NCBI GenBank assembly: GCA_029777225.1
Contig: JAKOSR010000164.1
Coordinates: 1 to 25,820 of the forward strand
Reading direction: 5' to 3'
DNA length: 25,820 nucleotides
Source: Chloroflexota bacterium
Lineage (GTDB): Bacteria > Chloroflexota > Anaerolineae > Anaerolineales > Anaerolineaceae
Part shown: piece after piece, positions 1-7,821 of the stretch
Numbering within the stretch: position 1 is the stretch's first letter
Layout of the letters: every line of letters starts with the position of its first letter
Position numbers and translations under genes: made by a program
Notes under the pieces: model-generated
The model's database searches: none
Told to the model about the DNA's origin: nothing
The model's input: the letters and a program-made list of their open reading frames with translations, nothing else

Positions 1-2031
1 ACGGCCAGGGATGTGCCAAACAACGAATATGGACTGATTGCGATGGATCAACCGGTGTTGTGTGGCCCGGGCTCCAATCGGCCTTACGCCAACCGGGTGC
101 GTTTTGAAGGCGACCAGGTGGCACTGGTGGTGGCCGAAACAGAGGCAATTGCCAGGCAGGCGCTTGGTTTGATTGAGGTAACTTACGAGGACCTCCCCCT
201 GGTGGACAGCATAGATAAAGCCCTCGCACCAGGCGCTTACATCCTGCATCCAGAGCGATCGAGCAACATTTTTCACCACAATATTGTGCGATTTGGGAAC
301 GTGGAGAGGGCCTTCGAACAATGCGCGGTTATCGTTGAAAAAGAGTACCAGACACCCGTCCAGGAGCACGCGTATCTCCAGCCTGAAGCTGGTGTCGCAT
401 TCCACGATGGGGAAGGGCGAATTACGGTTGTCACCGCGGGGCAATGGACGCATGAAGACCAGGAACAAATCTGCCACGCGCTCAACCTGGAAAAAGACCA
501 GGTGCGGGTGATTTACCCTGCCATCGGCGGTGCGTTTGGCGGACGCGAGGATATGTCCGTACAAATCATCCTGGCGCTGGCTGTAATGCGTCTGCGTGAG
601 AAAGGCATCAACCGGCCTGTGCGCATTGTCTGGAGCCGGGAAGAATCCATAATTGGGCATCACAAAAGGCATTATTATCGGCTCAAGGCCAAATGGGGCG
701 CGGATAGCAACGGCAAAATCCTGGCAGCCCAATGCGAAGTTTACCAGGATGGTGGAGCCTATTTCTACACCTCCACCAAGGTGCTGGGTAACTCAACCTT
801 GCTTGCGACCGGACCCTATGAAATTCCCAATGTCAGCTCGGATTTGTACTCCGTGTACACCAACAACATCCCTGGCGGGGCTTTCCGGGGCTTTGGAGGA
901 CCCCAGGCGGCTTTCATGGCGGAAAACCAGGTGGCCTTGCTGGCTGAAGCCTTGGGCATGGATCCGGTTGAAATCCGCATGCGGAACCTCTTCCACGAGG
1001 GCGCGACCATTTCCATGGGCAGCCAGTTACCGGCCGGCGTGACCATCCGTGAGGTCGTGCGTGAATGTGCCCTGGCGGCTGGCTGGCGCGAAACGGAAGC
1101 CGGCTGGCAGGCTCCGGAGAAAATCCAGCAAACACAACCCAACCTGCACCAGGGCTGGGGGTTTGCCTGCGGGTACAAGAATGTTGGCTTCTCTTTCGGC
1201 GCGCCTGAGAACTGCGGGGCAACCATCATCCTGGAAGGTGAAGATGAAATCCGCAAGGCCAAGCTCTTCCACAGTGGGGCTGAGGTGGGGCAAGGCGCGC
1301 ATACCGTTTTTGTTCAAATGGCCGCGGAAGCCTTGAACCTTCCCATCGAGAAGATTGAAACCCATTTTTCTGATACGGCCACCTCGTTGAACACGGGCAG
1401 TGTTTCCGCGTCCCGCATGACCCACATGGGCGGAAACGCGACCATTGGCGCCGCCAGGGAAGCCTTGAAGCGCTGGGAAGCCGGCGAGCGGCCAGCGGTG
1501 GGAGAATTTGTGTATCGACCTCCCGCCACAACCCTCATGGACAAGCAAGATGGCCACTGCATGCCTAACTTCACCTACGGTTACGTGGCTGAGGCGGTTT
1601 TGGCGGAGGTGAACGACCGGACTGGCGAAGTGCGCTTGCGCGAGGTCATTTGCGCGGATGACGTCGGCCAGGCGGTTAACCCGGCCATGGTGGAGGGGCA
1701 GATTGAAGGGGCCGTGGTGCAGGCTGCCGGGTACACGCTGCTGGAAGACTGGAAGCAGAAAAATGGAAAAGCCCTGACCAAGGAGCTTTCCACGTATATG
1801 ATTCCAACCGTGATGGACATCCCGGATAAGACCCGCAGCTTAATCCTGGAATACCCGGACCCCATTGGGCCGTATGGCGCGCGTGGTATGGGAGAAATGC
1901 CCTACCTGCCCTTTGCGCCGGCCGTGATTGACGCAGTCCATACCGCTGTTGGCATTCGTTTTCACAGCTTCCCCCTGACGGGGGAGGCTGTCTTGCGCGG
2001 GCTGGGAAAACTGCCACCCTTTGATGGCTGA
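1..2031 (+). CDS. Xanthine dehydrogenase-family molybdopterin-binding subunit (5' partial)
   Basis: This is the large, molybdenum-cofactor-binding subunit of a xanthine dehydrogenase/aldehyde oxidoreductase-type hydroxylase. The frame is open from base 1, where it reads TARDVPNNEYG, a typical internal segment, so the gene starts before the window and the GTG at 13 is not its start. Visible family motifs are GGAFGGRED near base 530, GAFRGFGGPQ near base 880 (Moco-contacting loop), EVGQGAH near 1280 and GARGMGE near 1880. The Glu of that last motif (codon 1894-1896) aligns with the catalytic base of the family. About 676 residues are present, so roughly the first 80-100 are missing. The FeS and FAD subunits are not in view. 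The MocA-like gene 35 nt downstream fits a Moco enzyme operon. The substrate (purine, aldehyde, CO or other) cannot be read from the sequence; the CO-dehydrogenase active-site Cys loop is not evident. Confidence 0.9.
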   Translation, partial: TARDVPNNEYGLIAMDQPVLCGPGSNRPYANRVRFEGDQVALVVAETEAIARQALGLIEVTYEDLPLVDSIDKALAPGAYILHPERSSNIFHHNIVRFGNVERAFEQCAVIVEKEYQTPVQEHAYLQPEAGVAFHDGEGRITVVTAGQWTHEDQEQICHALNLEKDQVRVIYPAIGGAFGGREDMSVQIILALAVMRLREKGINRPVRIVWSREESIIGHHKRHYYRLKAKWGADSNGKILAAQCEVYQDGGAYFYTSTKVLGNSTLLATGPYEIPNVSSDLYSVYTNNIPGGAFRGFGGPQAAFMAENQVALLAEALGMDPVEIRMRNLFHEGATISMGSQLPAGVTIREVVRECALAAGWRETEAGWQAPEKIQQTQPNLHQGWGFACGYKNVGFSFGAPENCGATIILEGEDEIRKAKLFHSGAEVGQGAHTVFVQMAAEALNLPIEKIETHFSDTATSLNTGSVSASRMTHMGGNATIGAAREALKRWEAGERPAVGEFVYRPPATTLMDKQDGHCMPNFTYGYVAEAVLAEVNDRTGEVRLREVICADDVGQAVNPAMVEGQIEGAVVQAAGYTLLEDWKQKNGKALTKELSTYMIPTVMDIPDKTRSLILEYPDPIGPYGARGMGEMPYLPFAPAVIDAVHTAVGIRFHSFPLTGEAVLRGLGKLPPFDG

Positions 2032-2066
2032 TGGCGTGAGTCCTGTTTTGGTCAGGGAGGGCTGAC

Positions 2067-2672
2067 GTGTCAATAGCGGCCATCATACTCGCGGCGGGTG
2101 AATCCAGCCGTTTTGGTGCGCCCAAACAGCTGCTGACATGGGAAAAAGATAACCTGGTCAACACGGTCATTTGCACGGCCCTGGCCGCGGGGCTTTCACC
2201 TGTGGTGGTTGTGCTGGGGGCTTATGCCGGCCAGGTGCAACCCACCATAAACCAACCTGTGCATGTTGTCATCAACACCAGCTGGGCTGAAGGAGTCAGC
2301 ACCTCGATTCGGGCCGGGCTGGAAGGTTTGCCTGACGATGTTGAAGGCGTCCTCTTTTTGCACGCGGACCAACCCCAGGTTTCTGTTACCTTGATTGACG
2401 CCATCCTGCGCCTGGCCAGGCAAAGGATGGCGATTGTCAAGCCACTTTATCTGGGCCGGCCTGGGAACCCGGTGTTTTTCCCCAGGGCCAGTTTTGAGGC
2501 CTTGAAAACCTTGCGCGGGGATGCGGGTGGCCGCCAGGTGATGGGTCAATTTCGGGTCTTGCAACTCGAGTGGCTGGATGAAACCATGGGTTGGGATGCC
2601 GACACGCCCCAAGATTACGCCAGGTTGCGGCAGGCATACGGGCTGGGACCGATTACTGAGGATAAGATATAA
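2067..2672 (+). CDS. MocA-like molybdenum cofactor nucleotidyltransferase
   Basis: A 201-residue NTP_transf_3-type nucleotidyltransferase, probably adding CMP (or a related nucleotide) to molybdopterin to mature the cofactor for the upstream hydroxylase. The N-terminal signature LAAGESSRFGAPKQLL gives the NTP-binding loop with its conserved Gly, Arg and Lys. LFLHADQPQV in the middle supplies the metal-binding Asp, and GRPGNPVFF follows. The C-terminus has the usual D-T-P-x-D-Y element. The start is GTG at 2067, preceded by GGGAGG ending 6 nt upstream. Its 3' end overlaps the -10 box of the next transcription unit. MobA-like guanylyltransferases are related, but the xanthine dehydrogenase neighbour and the motifs favour MocA. 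Confidence 0.85.
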   Translation: MSIAAIILAAGESSRFGAPKQLLTWEKDNLVNTVICTALAAGLSPVVVVLGAYAGQVQPTINQPVHVVINTSWAEGVSTSIRAGLEGLPDDVEGVLFLHADQPQVSVTLIDAILRLARQRMAIVKPLYLGRPGNPVFFPRASFEALKTLRGDAGGRQVMGQFRVLQLEWLDETMGWDADTPQDYARLRQAYGLGPITEDKI

Positions 2673-2673
2673 T
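2668..2673 (+). promoter_or_regulatory. Putative -10 box of the glmS transcript
   Basis: A perfect TATAAT lies across the last codon of the mocA-like gene. It would start a transcript near 2680, about 15 nt before the expected glmS ribozyme cleavage site at 2694/2695. No good -35 hexamer is visible; TGGGAC at 2644-2649 is a weak candidate. Position relative to the ribozyme is the main support. Confidence 0.5.
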
Positions 2674-2691
2674 GGCATGCACATAGGGAAA

Positions 2692-2820
2692 CAAGCGCCT
2701 GGCTCGGCTTTGGCTGAGTGACGAGGGCGGGGGTTCCTTTCCTCGAGGAAAGGTTAACCAGTAAACTGGGAAAATCGACAGATCGGCGGATGCCCCCCGG
2801 ATGGTTTCCATCTGATTTCC
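2692..2820 (+). ncRNA. glmS self-cleaving ribozyme / glucosamine-6-phosphate riboswitch
   Basis: The leader of glmS carries the conserved core of the glmS ribozyme. In known members, GlcN6P acts as cofactor for self-cleavage and lowers GlmS synthesis. Visible elements in order: the cleavage-site context AAGCGCC (expected cut A2694/G2695); a P1-like hairpin pairing 2703-2708 with 2713-2718; TGACGAGGGCGGGGGTT at 2719-2735; AATCGA at 2773-2778; CGGCGGATGCC at 2784-2794; then CCCCGG and a short P3-like hairpin (2800-2804 with 2808-2812). GCGCC at 2695-2699 can pair with GGCG at 2785-2788, as in P2.1. Unlike the usual form, where GGGUU runs almost directly into AUCGA, about 38 nt with two hairpins separate these parts. 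A further CTGG/CCAG hairpin (2860-2872) could be a reduced P4. The match to the core and the glmS gene 80 nt downstream make the call firm. Confidence 0.9.
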
Positions 2821-2902
2821 TGTGTGAGACAACAAACAAATATGACTAAGCCTCCCATGCTGGTTTTTCCAGTGTTGCCGGATGCTAAAAGGAGCATTGA
2901 TC

Positions 2903-4744
2903 ATGTGTGGAATTGTTGCTTACATTGGTGAGCGCGACGCGACGCCGATAATCATCGAGGGTCTGAAAAAGCTGGAGTATCGTGGGTACGACTCCGCGGG
3001 GATTGCGGTGTTGTCTGATGGCCTCATTGGCGTCCGGCGCGACGCGGGTAAAATCAGGCGCTTGGAAGCCCTGGTGGCGGAGCAGCCCATCAGCGGGAAC
3101 ATTGGCATCGGCCACACTCGCTGGGCGACGCACGGCGCGCCAAGCCAGCAAAACGCGCACCCGCATCTTTCGGCCAACGGGCGCGTGGTGGTTGTGCATA
3201 ATGGCATCGTCGAAAATTACCTGACCTTGCGCGAGGAGTTGAGCGCGGAAGGCGTGGAATTTCGCTCTGAAACGGACACGGAGACCATCGCGCACTTGAT
3301 CGAAAAGTTTTACGCGGTGGAAAAGGACCTTTTTCGGGCTGTCCAAAAAACCTTGCAGAGGCTGAAAGGCGCGCATGGCCTGGTGGTGATGAGCGCGGAT
3401 GAGCCGGACCGGTTGATTGCTGCCCGCCTGGGCAACGCCGGGGGTGTGGCCATTGGGGTGGGCGAGGGCGAAATGTTTATCGCCAGTGATGTCCCAGCCA
3501 TCGTGGAGCACACGCGCAACATGGTCTTCCTGGAATCTGGTCAAATCGCTATTATCCGCAAGGACCACTTCCAGGTTGAGAACCTGGCCGGAAAGGCGGT
3601 TACGCCCAAGCTGCAAACCATTCCCTGGGACCCGGTATCAGCGGAAAAGGGCAATTACCGGCATTTTATGCAGAAGGAAATCCACGAGCAGGTGCGTGCC
3701 CTTTCCGACACACTGATTGGCCGCGTGGATTTTGATAACTATCGCATCAAGCTGGATGGCCTGAACCTGGATGAACAGACCGCCATGTCCATTCAAAAAA
3801 TCTTCATCACTGCTTGTGGAACAGCCGCGCACGCGGGTATGGTTGGCAAGATTCTCCTGGAACGCATCGCGCGCATCCCGGTGGAGGTGCTGGTGGCCTC
3901 GGAATTCCGTTACGCCGACCCCATCGTCGGGGAAAACGACGTTGTGCTCGCCATCAGCCAGAGCGGGGAGACCGCAGATACACTCGCGGCAATGGAAGAA
4001 GGCCGTAAAAAAGGCGCGTTGCTGTGGTCAATCGTCAACGCGATTGGTTCCCAGGCCATGCGCCAGGCGGATGGCTGCATTTCCATGCAAGCTGGGCCGG
4101 AAATTGGGGTTGCTTCAACCAAAGCCTTCACCGCCCCCTTGATGGACCTTTACATGCTGGCGGTATACCTCGCGGACGTGCGTGGGTTGCTTTCCCGCAG
4201 CCGGCGGATTGAGTTGGTGAAGGACTTGCTGAAAATTCCCAGCCTGGTGGAAAAGGCGCTCGAACGAGAACCTGAAGTAGCCCTCATCGCGGAAAAGTTC
4301 AAAGACGTCAAAGGCGCTCTTTACCTTGGTCGCGGGATTAATATGCCAATTGCCTACGAAGGAGCCTTGAAATTAAAAGAAATTTCGTATATCCATGCGG
4401 AGGGCTACCCGGCGGGTGAAATGAAACACGGCCCCATCGCCCTGGTGGACAAGGAATTACCCGTGGTGGTCATCGCCACCAAGGACGACTGGTACGATAA
4501 GATGATCAGCCAGGTGGAACAGGCCAAAGCCAGGGGCGGCAAGGTAATCGCGGTTGCCACGGAAGGGGATGAGCTTATCCCGACCCTGGCAGATGAAATC
4601 ATGTGGGTTCCAAAAACGCCCTGGTTGCTCAGCCCAGTGGTGGATGTCATCCCGCTGCAAATCTTTGCCTATCACATTGCCACGGCCCTGGGCCTGGATG
4701 TTGACCAGCCGCGCAACCTGGCAAAATCGGTAACCGTGGAGTGA
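2903..4744 (+). CDS. glmS: Glutamine--fructose-6-phosphate aminotransferase (isomerizing)
   Basis: Makes glucosamine-6-phosphate from fructose-6-phosphate and glutamine, the first step toward UDP-GlcNAc for cell-wall and surface polymers; cytoplasmic. 613 residues, the normal family length. The ATG at 2903 is chosen over the upstream in-frame ATG at 2882 because it places Cys2 (MCGIVAYIG) as the N-terminal nucleophile of the glutaminase domain and has AAGGAG at 2888-2893. Residues 2 to about 220 are the class II glutamine amidotransferase domain (HTRWATHG at 71-78, HNGIVEN at 99-105). Two SIS sugar-isomerase domains follow at about 290-425 (SQSGET at 352-357) and 460-600. The C-terminus reads DQPRNLAKSVTVE as usual. 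Expression is probably controlled by the ribozyme in its leader. Confidence 0.97.
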   Translation: MCGIVAYIGERDATPIIIEGLKKLEYRGYDSAGIAVLSDGLIGVRRDAGKIRRLEALVAEQPISGNIGIGHTRWATHGAPSQQNAHPHLSANGRVVVVHNGIVENYLTLREELSAEGVEFRSETDTETIAHLIEKFYAVEKDLFRAVQKTLQRLKGAHGLVVMSADEPDRLIAARLGNAGGVAIGVGEGEMFIASDVPAIVEHTRNMVFLESGQIAIIRKDHFQVENLAGKAVTPKLQTIPWDPVSAEKGNYRHFMQKEIHEQVRALSDTLIGRVDFDNYRIKLDGLNLDEQTAMSIQKIFITACGTAAHAGMVGKILLERIARIPVEVLVASEFRYADPIVGENDVVLAISQSGETADTLAAMEEGRKKGALLWSIVNAIGSQAMRQADGCISMQAGPEIGVASTKAFTAPLMDLYMLAVYLADVRGLLSRSRRIELVKDLLKIPSLVEKALEREPEVALIAEKFKDVKGALYLGRGINMPIAYEGALKLKEISYIHAEGYPAGEMKHGPIALVDKELPVVVIATKDDWYDKMISQVEQAKARGGKVIAVATEGDELIPTLADEIMWVPKTPWLLSPVVDVIPLQIFAYHIATALGLDVDQPRNLAKSVTVE

Positions 4745-4777
4745 ACCTTGTTCGCGTGGGGATGGTGGCGCCAACGC

Positions 4778-4788
4778 TATAGTAAAAT
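4778..4788 (+). promoter_or_regulatory. Possible -10 region for the mrp-like gene
   Basis: The 84-nt gap between glmS and the mrp-like gene contains overlapping TATAGT (4778-4783) and TAAAAT (4783-4788). No convincing -35 is visible at the right distance, and no terminator is seen after glmS, so read-through is equally possible. GGAG at 4816-4819 serves as ribosome binding site for the ATG at 4829. Confidence 0.35.
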
Positions 4789-4828
4789 CATTGCCTGGCA
4801 ATAACAAAATTATTCGGAGCGTAATTTG

Positions 4829-5866
4829 ATGCTAACTAAAGAAGCAGTTCTAAAAGCCCTTTCCACCGTGCTCGACCCTGATTTGCGGGTGGACCTGGTG
4901 ACCTTGAAAATGATTGAGGACCTGGAAGTGGATGGCGATACCGCCAGTTTTTCCATCGTCCTGACGACGCCGGCCTGTCCGTTGCGCGGCCAGATTGAAA
5001 AAGACGCGCGCCGGGCTGTCCAAACCCTGGCAGGAGCCAAGGAAGTGCGTATAAACACCATTTCACGCGTGCAGTCCCCGAAATCCGTGGATATCGATAC
5101 CAATCACTTCAACCACGTCATCGCGGTGGGTTCGGGCAAGGGCGGAGTGGGAAAATCCACGGTCGCGGTTGCCCTGGCTACGCGGCTGGCTGCCCAGGGC
5201 GCCAAAGTGGGTTTGCTGGACGCGGACATCTATGGCCCCAATATCCCGCGCATGCTGGGCATTGACCGGCTGCCCGAAGGGGACGGACCCAAAATCCGGA
5301 CGGCAGAGGTCATGGGGATGAAAGTTGTTTCGATTGGCTTCCTGGTACAGGATGGCCAACCCCTGATTTGGCGTGGCCCCATGCTGCATACGGCCATCAA
5401 GCAATTCCTTACCGATTTTGATTGGGGCGATTTGGATTATTTCGTGGTCGACCTCCCGCCTGGAACTGGGGATGTGCAACTTTCCCTGGCCCAATCGCTA
5501 CCGATTTCCGGCGCTGTGGTGGTCACCACGCCCCAGCAGGTTTCCGTGGATGACGCTTACCGGGCGATTTCCATGTTCGATAAGCTCGAAGTGCCCGTTT
5601 TGGGCATTGTTGAGAATATGGCTTACCTTGAGATGCCGGATGGAAGCCATCTGCACGTCTTTGGCGAAGCTGGTGGAGAACACCTGGCCAACCGGGCGGG
5701 CGTGCCTTTCCTCGGCAGGATTCCGTTGGACCCAGCCGTGGCCCAGGGCGGTGATATTGGTTCACCTGCTACCAGCCTGAACGTTTCAAGTGCCACCTCA
5801 GAAGCCTACGACGCCCTGACCTGCACCATCGCGGCGGAGATGAGCAAGACCGCCTTCAAGCAGTAA
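4829..5866 (+). CDS. Mrp/ApbC-family P-loop ATPase (iron-sulfur carrier)
   Basis: A 345-residue Mrp/NBP35-type ATPase, a family that binds and delivers [4Fe-4S] clusters to apoproteins. Residues 5-80 form a MIP18/DUF59 domain with TTPACP (Cys50). The deviant Walker A GSGKGGVGKS is at 101-110. DADIYGPNIPRML (131-143) and DLPPGTGD (208-215) are the switch-like motifs of the family. The C-terminal part reads VENMAYLEMPDG where many members have a CxxC motif that bridges the cluster between subunits; no CxxC is present, a variation also known in other bacterial Mrp proteins. The start ATG at 4829 directly follows an in-frame TTG and has GGAG 9 nt upstream. Confidence 0.92.
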   Translation: MLTKEAVLKALSTVLDPDLRVDLVTLKMIEDLEVDGDTASFSIVLTTPACPLRGQIEKDARRAVQTLAGAKEVRINTISRVQSPKSVDIDTNHFNHVIAVGSGKGGVGKSTVAVALATRLAAQGAKVGLLDADIYGPNIPRMLGIDRLPEGDGPKIRTAEVMGMKVVSIGFLVQDGQPLIWRGPMLHTAIKQFLTDFDWGDLDYFVVDLPPGTGDVQLSLAQSLPISGAVVVTTPQQVSVDDAYRAISMFDKLEVPVLGIVENMAYLEMPDGSHLHVFGEAGGEHLANRAGVPFLGRIPLDPAVAQGGDIGSPATSLNVSSATSEAYDALTCTIAAEMSKTAFKQ

Positions 5867-5878
5867 ACGGCCGGATGT

Positions 5879-5884
5879 TATAAT
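5879..5884 (+). promoter_or_regulatory. -10 box of the RicT-like operon, near-leaderless
   Basis: A perfect TATAAT ends 9 nt before the ATG at 5894, so the transcript would begin at or within about 3 nt of the start codon. No Shine-Dalgarno is present between them. The -35 is poor; TTCAAG at 5855-5860 gives an 18-nt spacer. The same layout occurs before tatC and scpA in this window. Confidence 0.5.
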
Positions 5885-5893
5885 TTGCTTACC

Positions 5894-7102
5894 ATGACAG
5901 AAAATACTTACCTGGGAGTCCAATTCACTCCCGTCGGAAAAATTTATCACTTCGCAGCTCCTACGGATAGCGAGCTTGAAGTGGGCTATTATGTGCTGGT
6001 GAATACCGCACGGGGCAAGCAAATGGGCAAGGTGGCGGTTCTGAACGTCACCCCAGCCGGCAATCCCGATGAAATCCAGTTAATCGAACGCGTCGCGACG
6101 GCCAAGGACCTGATGCAAATGGACGCTTTAAGCGACAAGGAAAAGGAAGCCGTGGAGCAGGTGGCCAATTTCCTCAGGCACTCCCGCTGGAACGCGGTAA
6201 AAATCATGGATGCCGAGTATTCCTTTGACTCCACCCGGCTTTCCCTGTTCCTGAATTATGAACCCGAATCCGGTTTCGACATAAAAAGTTTCCTGCGGGA
6301 AGTTTCGCACCTGTTCAAAGATGTCCGCCTGGAAGTTCGCCAGGTGGGTCCGCGGGATGTGGCCAAATTCATCTCCGGTTTGGGCGCGTGCGGGATTGAG
6401 AAACGTTGTTGCTCCCGGTTTTTGACGGAGTTTAGTTCCATCTCGATTAAAATGGCCAAGTCCCAGGATATCTCGCTCACGCCAGCAGAAATCACGGGCA
6501 TTTGCGGCCGACTGCGCTGCTGCCTGATTTTTGAACACGAAATGTACGAGGAAGCGCGCAAAAATCTCCCCAAACGTAAAAAAGTGGTTCAGACGCCACT
6601 GGGGGAGGGCAAGGTCGTCCAGGTGTTGCCGTTAAGTGATTCGATTGTGGTCGATTTGCCCGGCTCAGGCCCAAGGCAGTTCACGAGGCAGGAATTGGAA
6701 ACCGGCGTGCTGGTGGATAACACACCCAAACCAGTATTCAATCAATACGAAATCCCGGATGACGACGAGGATGTTGAGATGGTGCGCATCGAATCAGGCC
6801 CAAAGCTGGAGCAAAGGCGGCCTCAACCGCAAGGGTCGCGTGGACGCGGGCTTGAGGGCCGTGAGGGCGACAAACCCGCCCGCAGCGAAAAGCCCTCGGG
6901 GGCACCCAACACCGAACGGGACCAAAGGGGAAACCGGGGCAGAAACCAGGGCCGGCGTGACGACCGGCGTGGCGGCAACAAGGAAGGGACAAAGCGCCCC
7001 AATCAGCGCGAAGCCAGGTCAACCACTGAAGGGGAAACCACCCAGCCACAAAACCAGGGGAAACCACGCCCTGATCGCTTTAATCGAAATAGACCAAAGT
7101 AA
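5894..7102 (+). CDS. PSP1-domain protein, RicT/YaaT-like, with Arg/Gly-rich tail
   Basis: A 402-residue homologue of Bacillus RicT (YaaT), a subunit of the iron-sulfur RicAFT complex that assists RNase Y in mRNA processing and affects development. Residues 5 to about 230 hold the PSP1 core. Its conserved cysteine pattern is intact: C166 (ACGIEKRCC), C172, C173, C204 (GICGRLRCC), C209 and C210. After a short acidic segment (289-296, DDDEDVEM), residues from about 307 to the end are low-complexity and rich in Arg, Gly, Gln and Asn with several RG steps. Standard RicT is about 275 residues long, so this tail is an addition. Start chosen at ATG 5894 rather than the in-frame TTG at 5885, which lies directly after the -10 box. 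The stop codon overlaps the next start by one base. RicA and RicF partners are not seen here, so the function is inferred from the family. Confidence 0.85.
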   Translation: MTENTYLGVQFTPVGKIYHFAAPTDSELEVGYYVLVNTARGKQMGKVAVLNVTPAGNPDEIQLIERVATAKDLMQMDALSDKEKEAVEQVANFLRHSRWNAVKIMDAEYSFDSTRLSLFLNYEPESGFDIKSFLREVSHLFKDVRLEVRQVGPRDVAKFISGLGACGIEKRCCSRFLTEFSSISIKMAKSQDISLTPAEITGICGRLRCCLIFEHEMYEEARKNLPKRKKVVQTPLGEGKVVQVLPLSDSIVVDLPGSGPRQFTRQELETGVLVDNTPKPVFNQYEIPDDDEDVEMVRIESGPKLEQRRPQPQGSRGRGLEGREGDKPARSEKPSGAPNTERDQRGNRGRNQGRRDDRRGGNKEGTKRPNQREARSTTEGETTQPQNQGKPRPDRFNRNRPK

Positions 7103-7818
7103 TGCAAAACCTTGATTGGGTAAATAATAAAAAAATCCTGGTCATCCTGGCTCATCCGGATGACCCGGAATTCTTTTTAGGGGCAACCATCGCCAGTTGG
7201 ACCGCTGCCGGGCACACCGTGGAATACGCTTTGTTGACCCACGGCGAAAACGGCGTCAGCCCCGAGCATTCGGAGCCCAAGGTCTTGGCACGCTTGCGCG
7301 AAAGCGAGCAACAAGAGGCGGCCGCGGTGTTGGGGGTGCGTGACATCACCTGGTTGGATTATCCCGACGGATACCTGGTGCCCACGCTGGACTCCCGAAA
7401 GCGGCTGGTCGCTTTAATCCGGGCCAAAAAGCCGGATATCGTGGTGAGCTGTGACCCAACCAACTATTACATGCATGGGACCTACCTGAACCACCCGGAT
7501 CACCGGGCAGCCGGTCAGATGGTGGTGGATGCGGTTTTTCCGGCCGTCGGTAATCCGGCGTTCTTCCCTGAGCTGTTGGAAGAGGGCCTGACGCCACACG
7601 CGGTTTCTGAGCTGTGGCTCAGCTTGCCGGCCAAACCCAATTTTCAATTGGATGTCACGTCGTATTGGGAACGCCGCACCCAGGCCCTGTTGTGCCATGC
7701 GTCCCAAATCGGGGAGCCGCAGGAATTCCTGGCGCACCAGGAACAAAGGCGTATTGAAAACCAAACGCCGGATGGCCGCTATTGCGAGGCCTTCCAGCGC
7801 ATCCAGTTTCGGAAATAA
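7102..7818 (+). CDS. PIG-L/LmbE-family deacetylase
   Basis: A 238-residue zinc-dependent N-deacetylase of the PIG-L/LmbE fold, which removes acetyl groups from GlcNAc-containing small molecules or glycoconjugates. The metal and catalytic motif AHPDDPE is at residues 17-23, and the second zinc-ligand motif NHPDHRAAG at 130-138. Length is typical. The ATG at 7102 overlaps the stop of the RicT-like gene (TAATG), implying translational coupling. No signal peptide or membrane segment is seen, so it is cytoplasmic. BshB/MshB thiol-biosynthesis enzymes belong to the same family, but no BshA, BshC or mycothiol gene is nearby, so the substrate is left open. Confidence 0.87.
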   Translation: MQNLDWVNNKKILVILAHPDDPEFFLGATIASWTAAGHTVEYALLTHGENGVSPEHSEPKVLARLRESEQQEAAAVLGVRDITWLDYPDGYLVPTLDSRKRLVALIRAKKPDIVVSCDPTNYYMHGTYLNHPDHRAAGQMVVDAVFPAVGNPAFFPELLEEGLTPHAVSELWLSLPAKPNFQLDVTSYWERRTQALLCHASQIGEPQEFLAHQEQRRIENQTPDGRYCEAFQRIQFRK

Positions 7819-7821
7819 CCC

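Noticed and set aside
2736..2753. 18-nt perfect palindrome as a repressor operator
   Set aside because: It lies inside the glmS ribozyme region and is better explained as an RNA hairpin, although a DNA-binding role is not excluded.
2882..2902. Upstream ATG as start of glmS
   Set aside because: It would bury Cys2, which must become the N-terminal nucleophile; the ATG at 2903 has a ribosome binding site that overlaps this upstream stretch.
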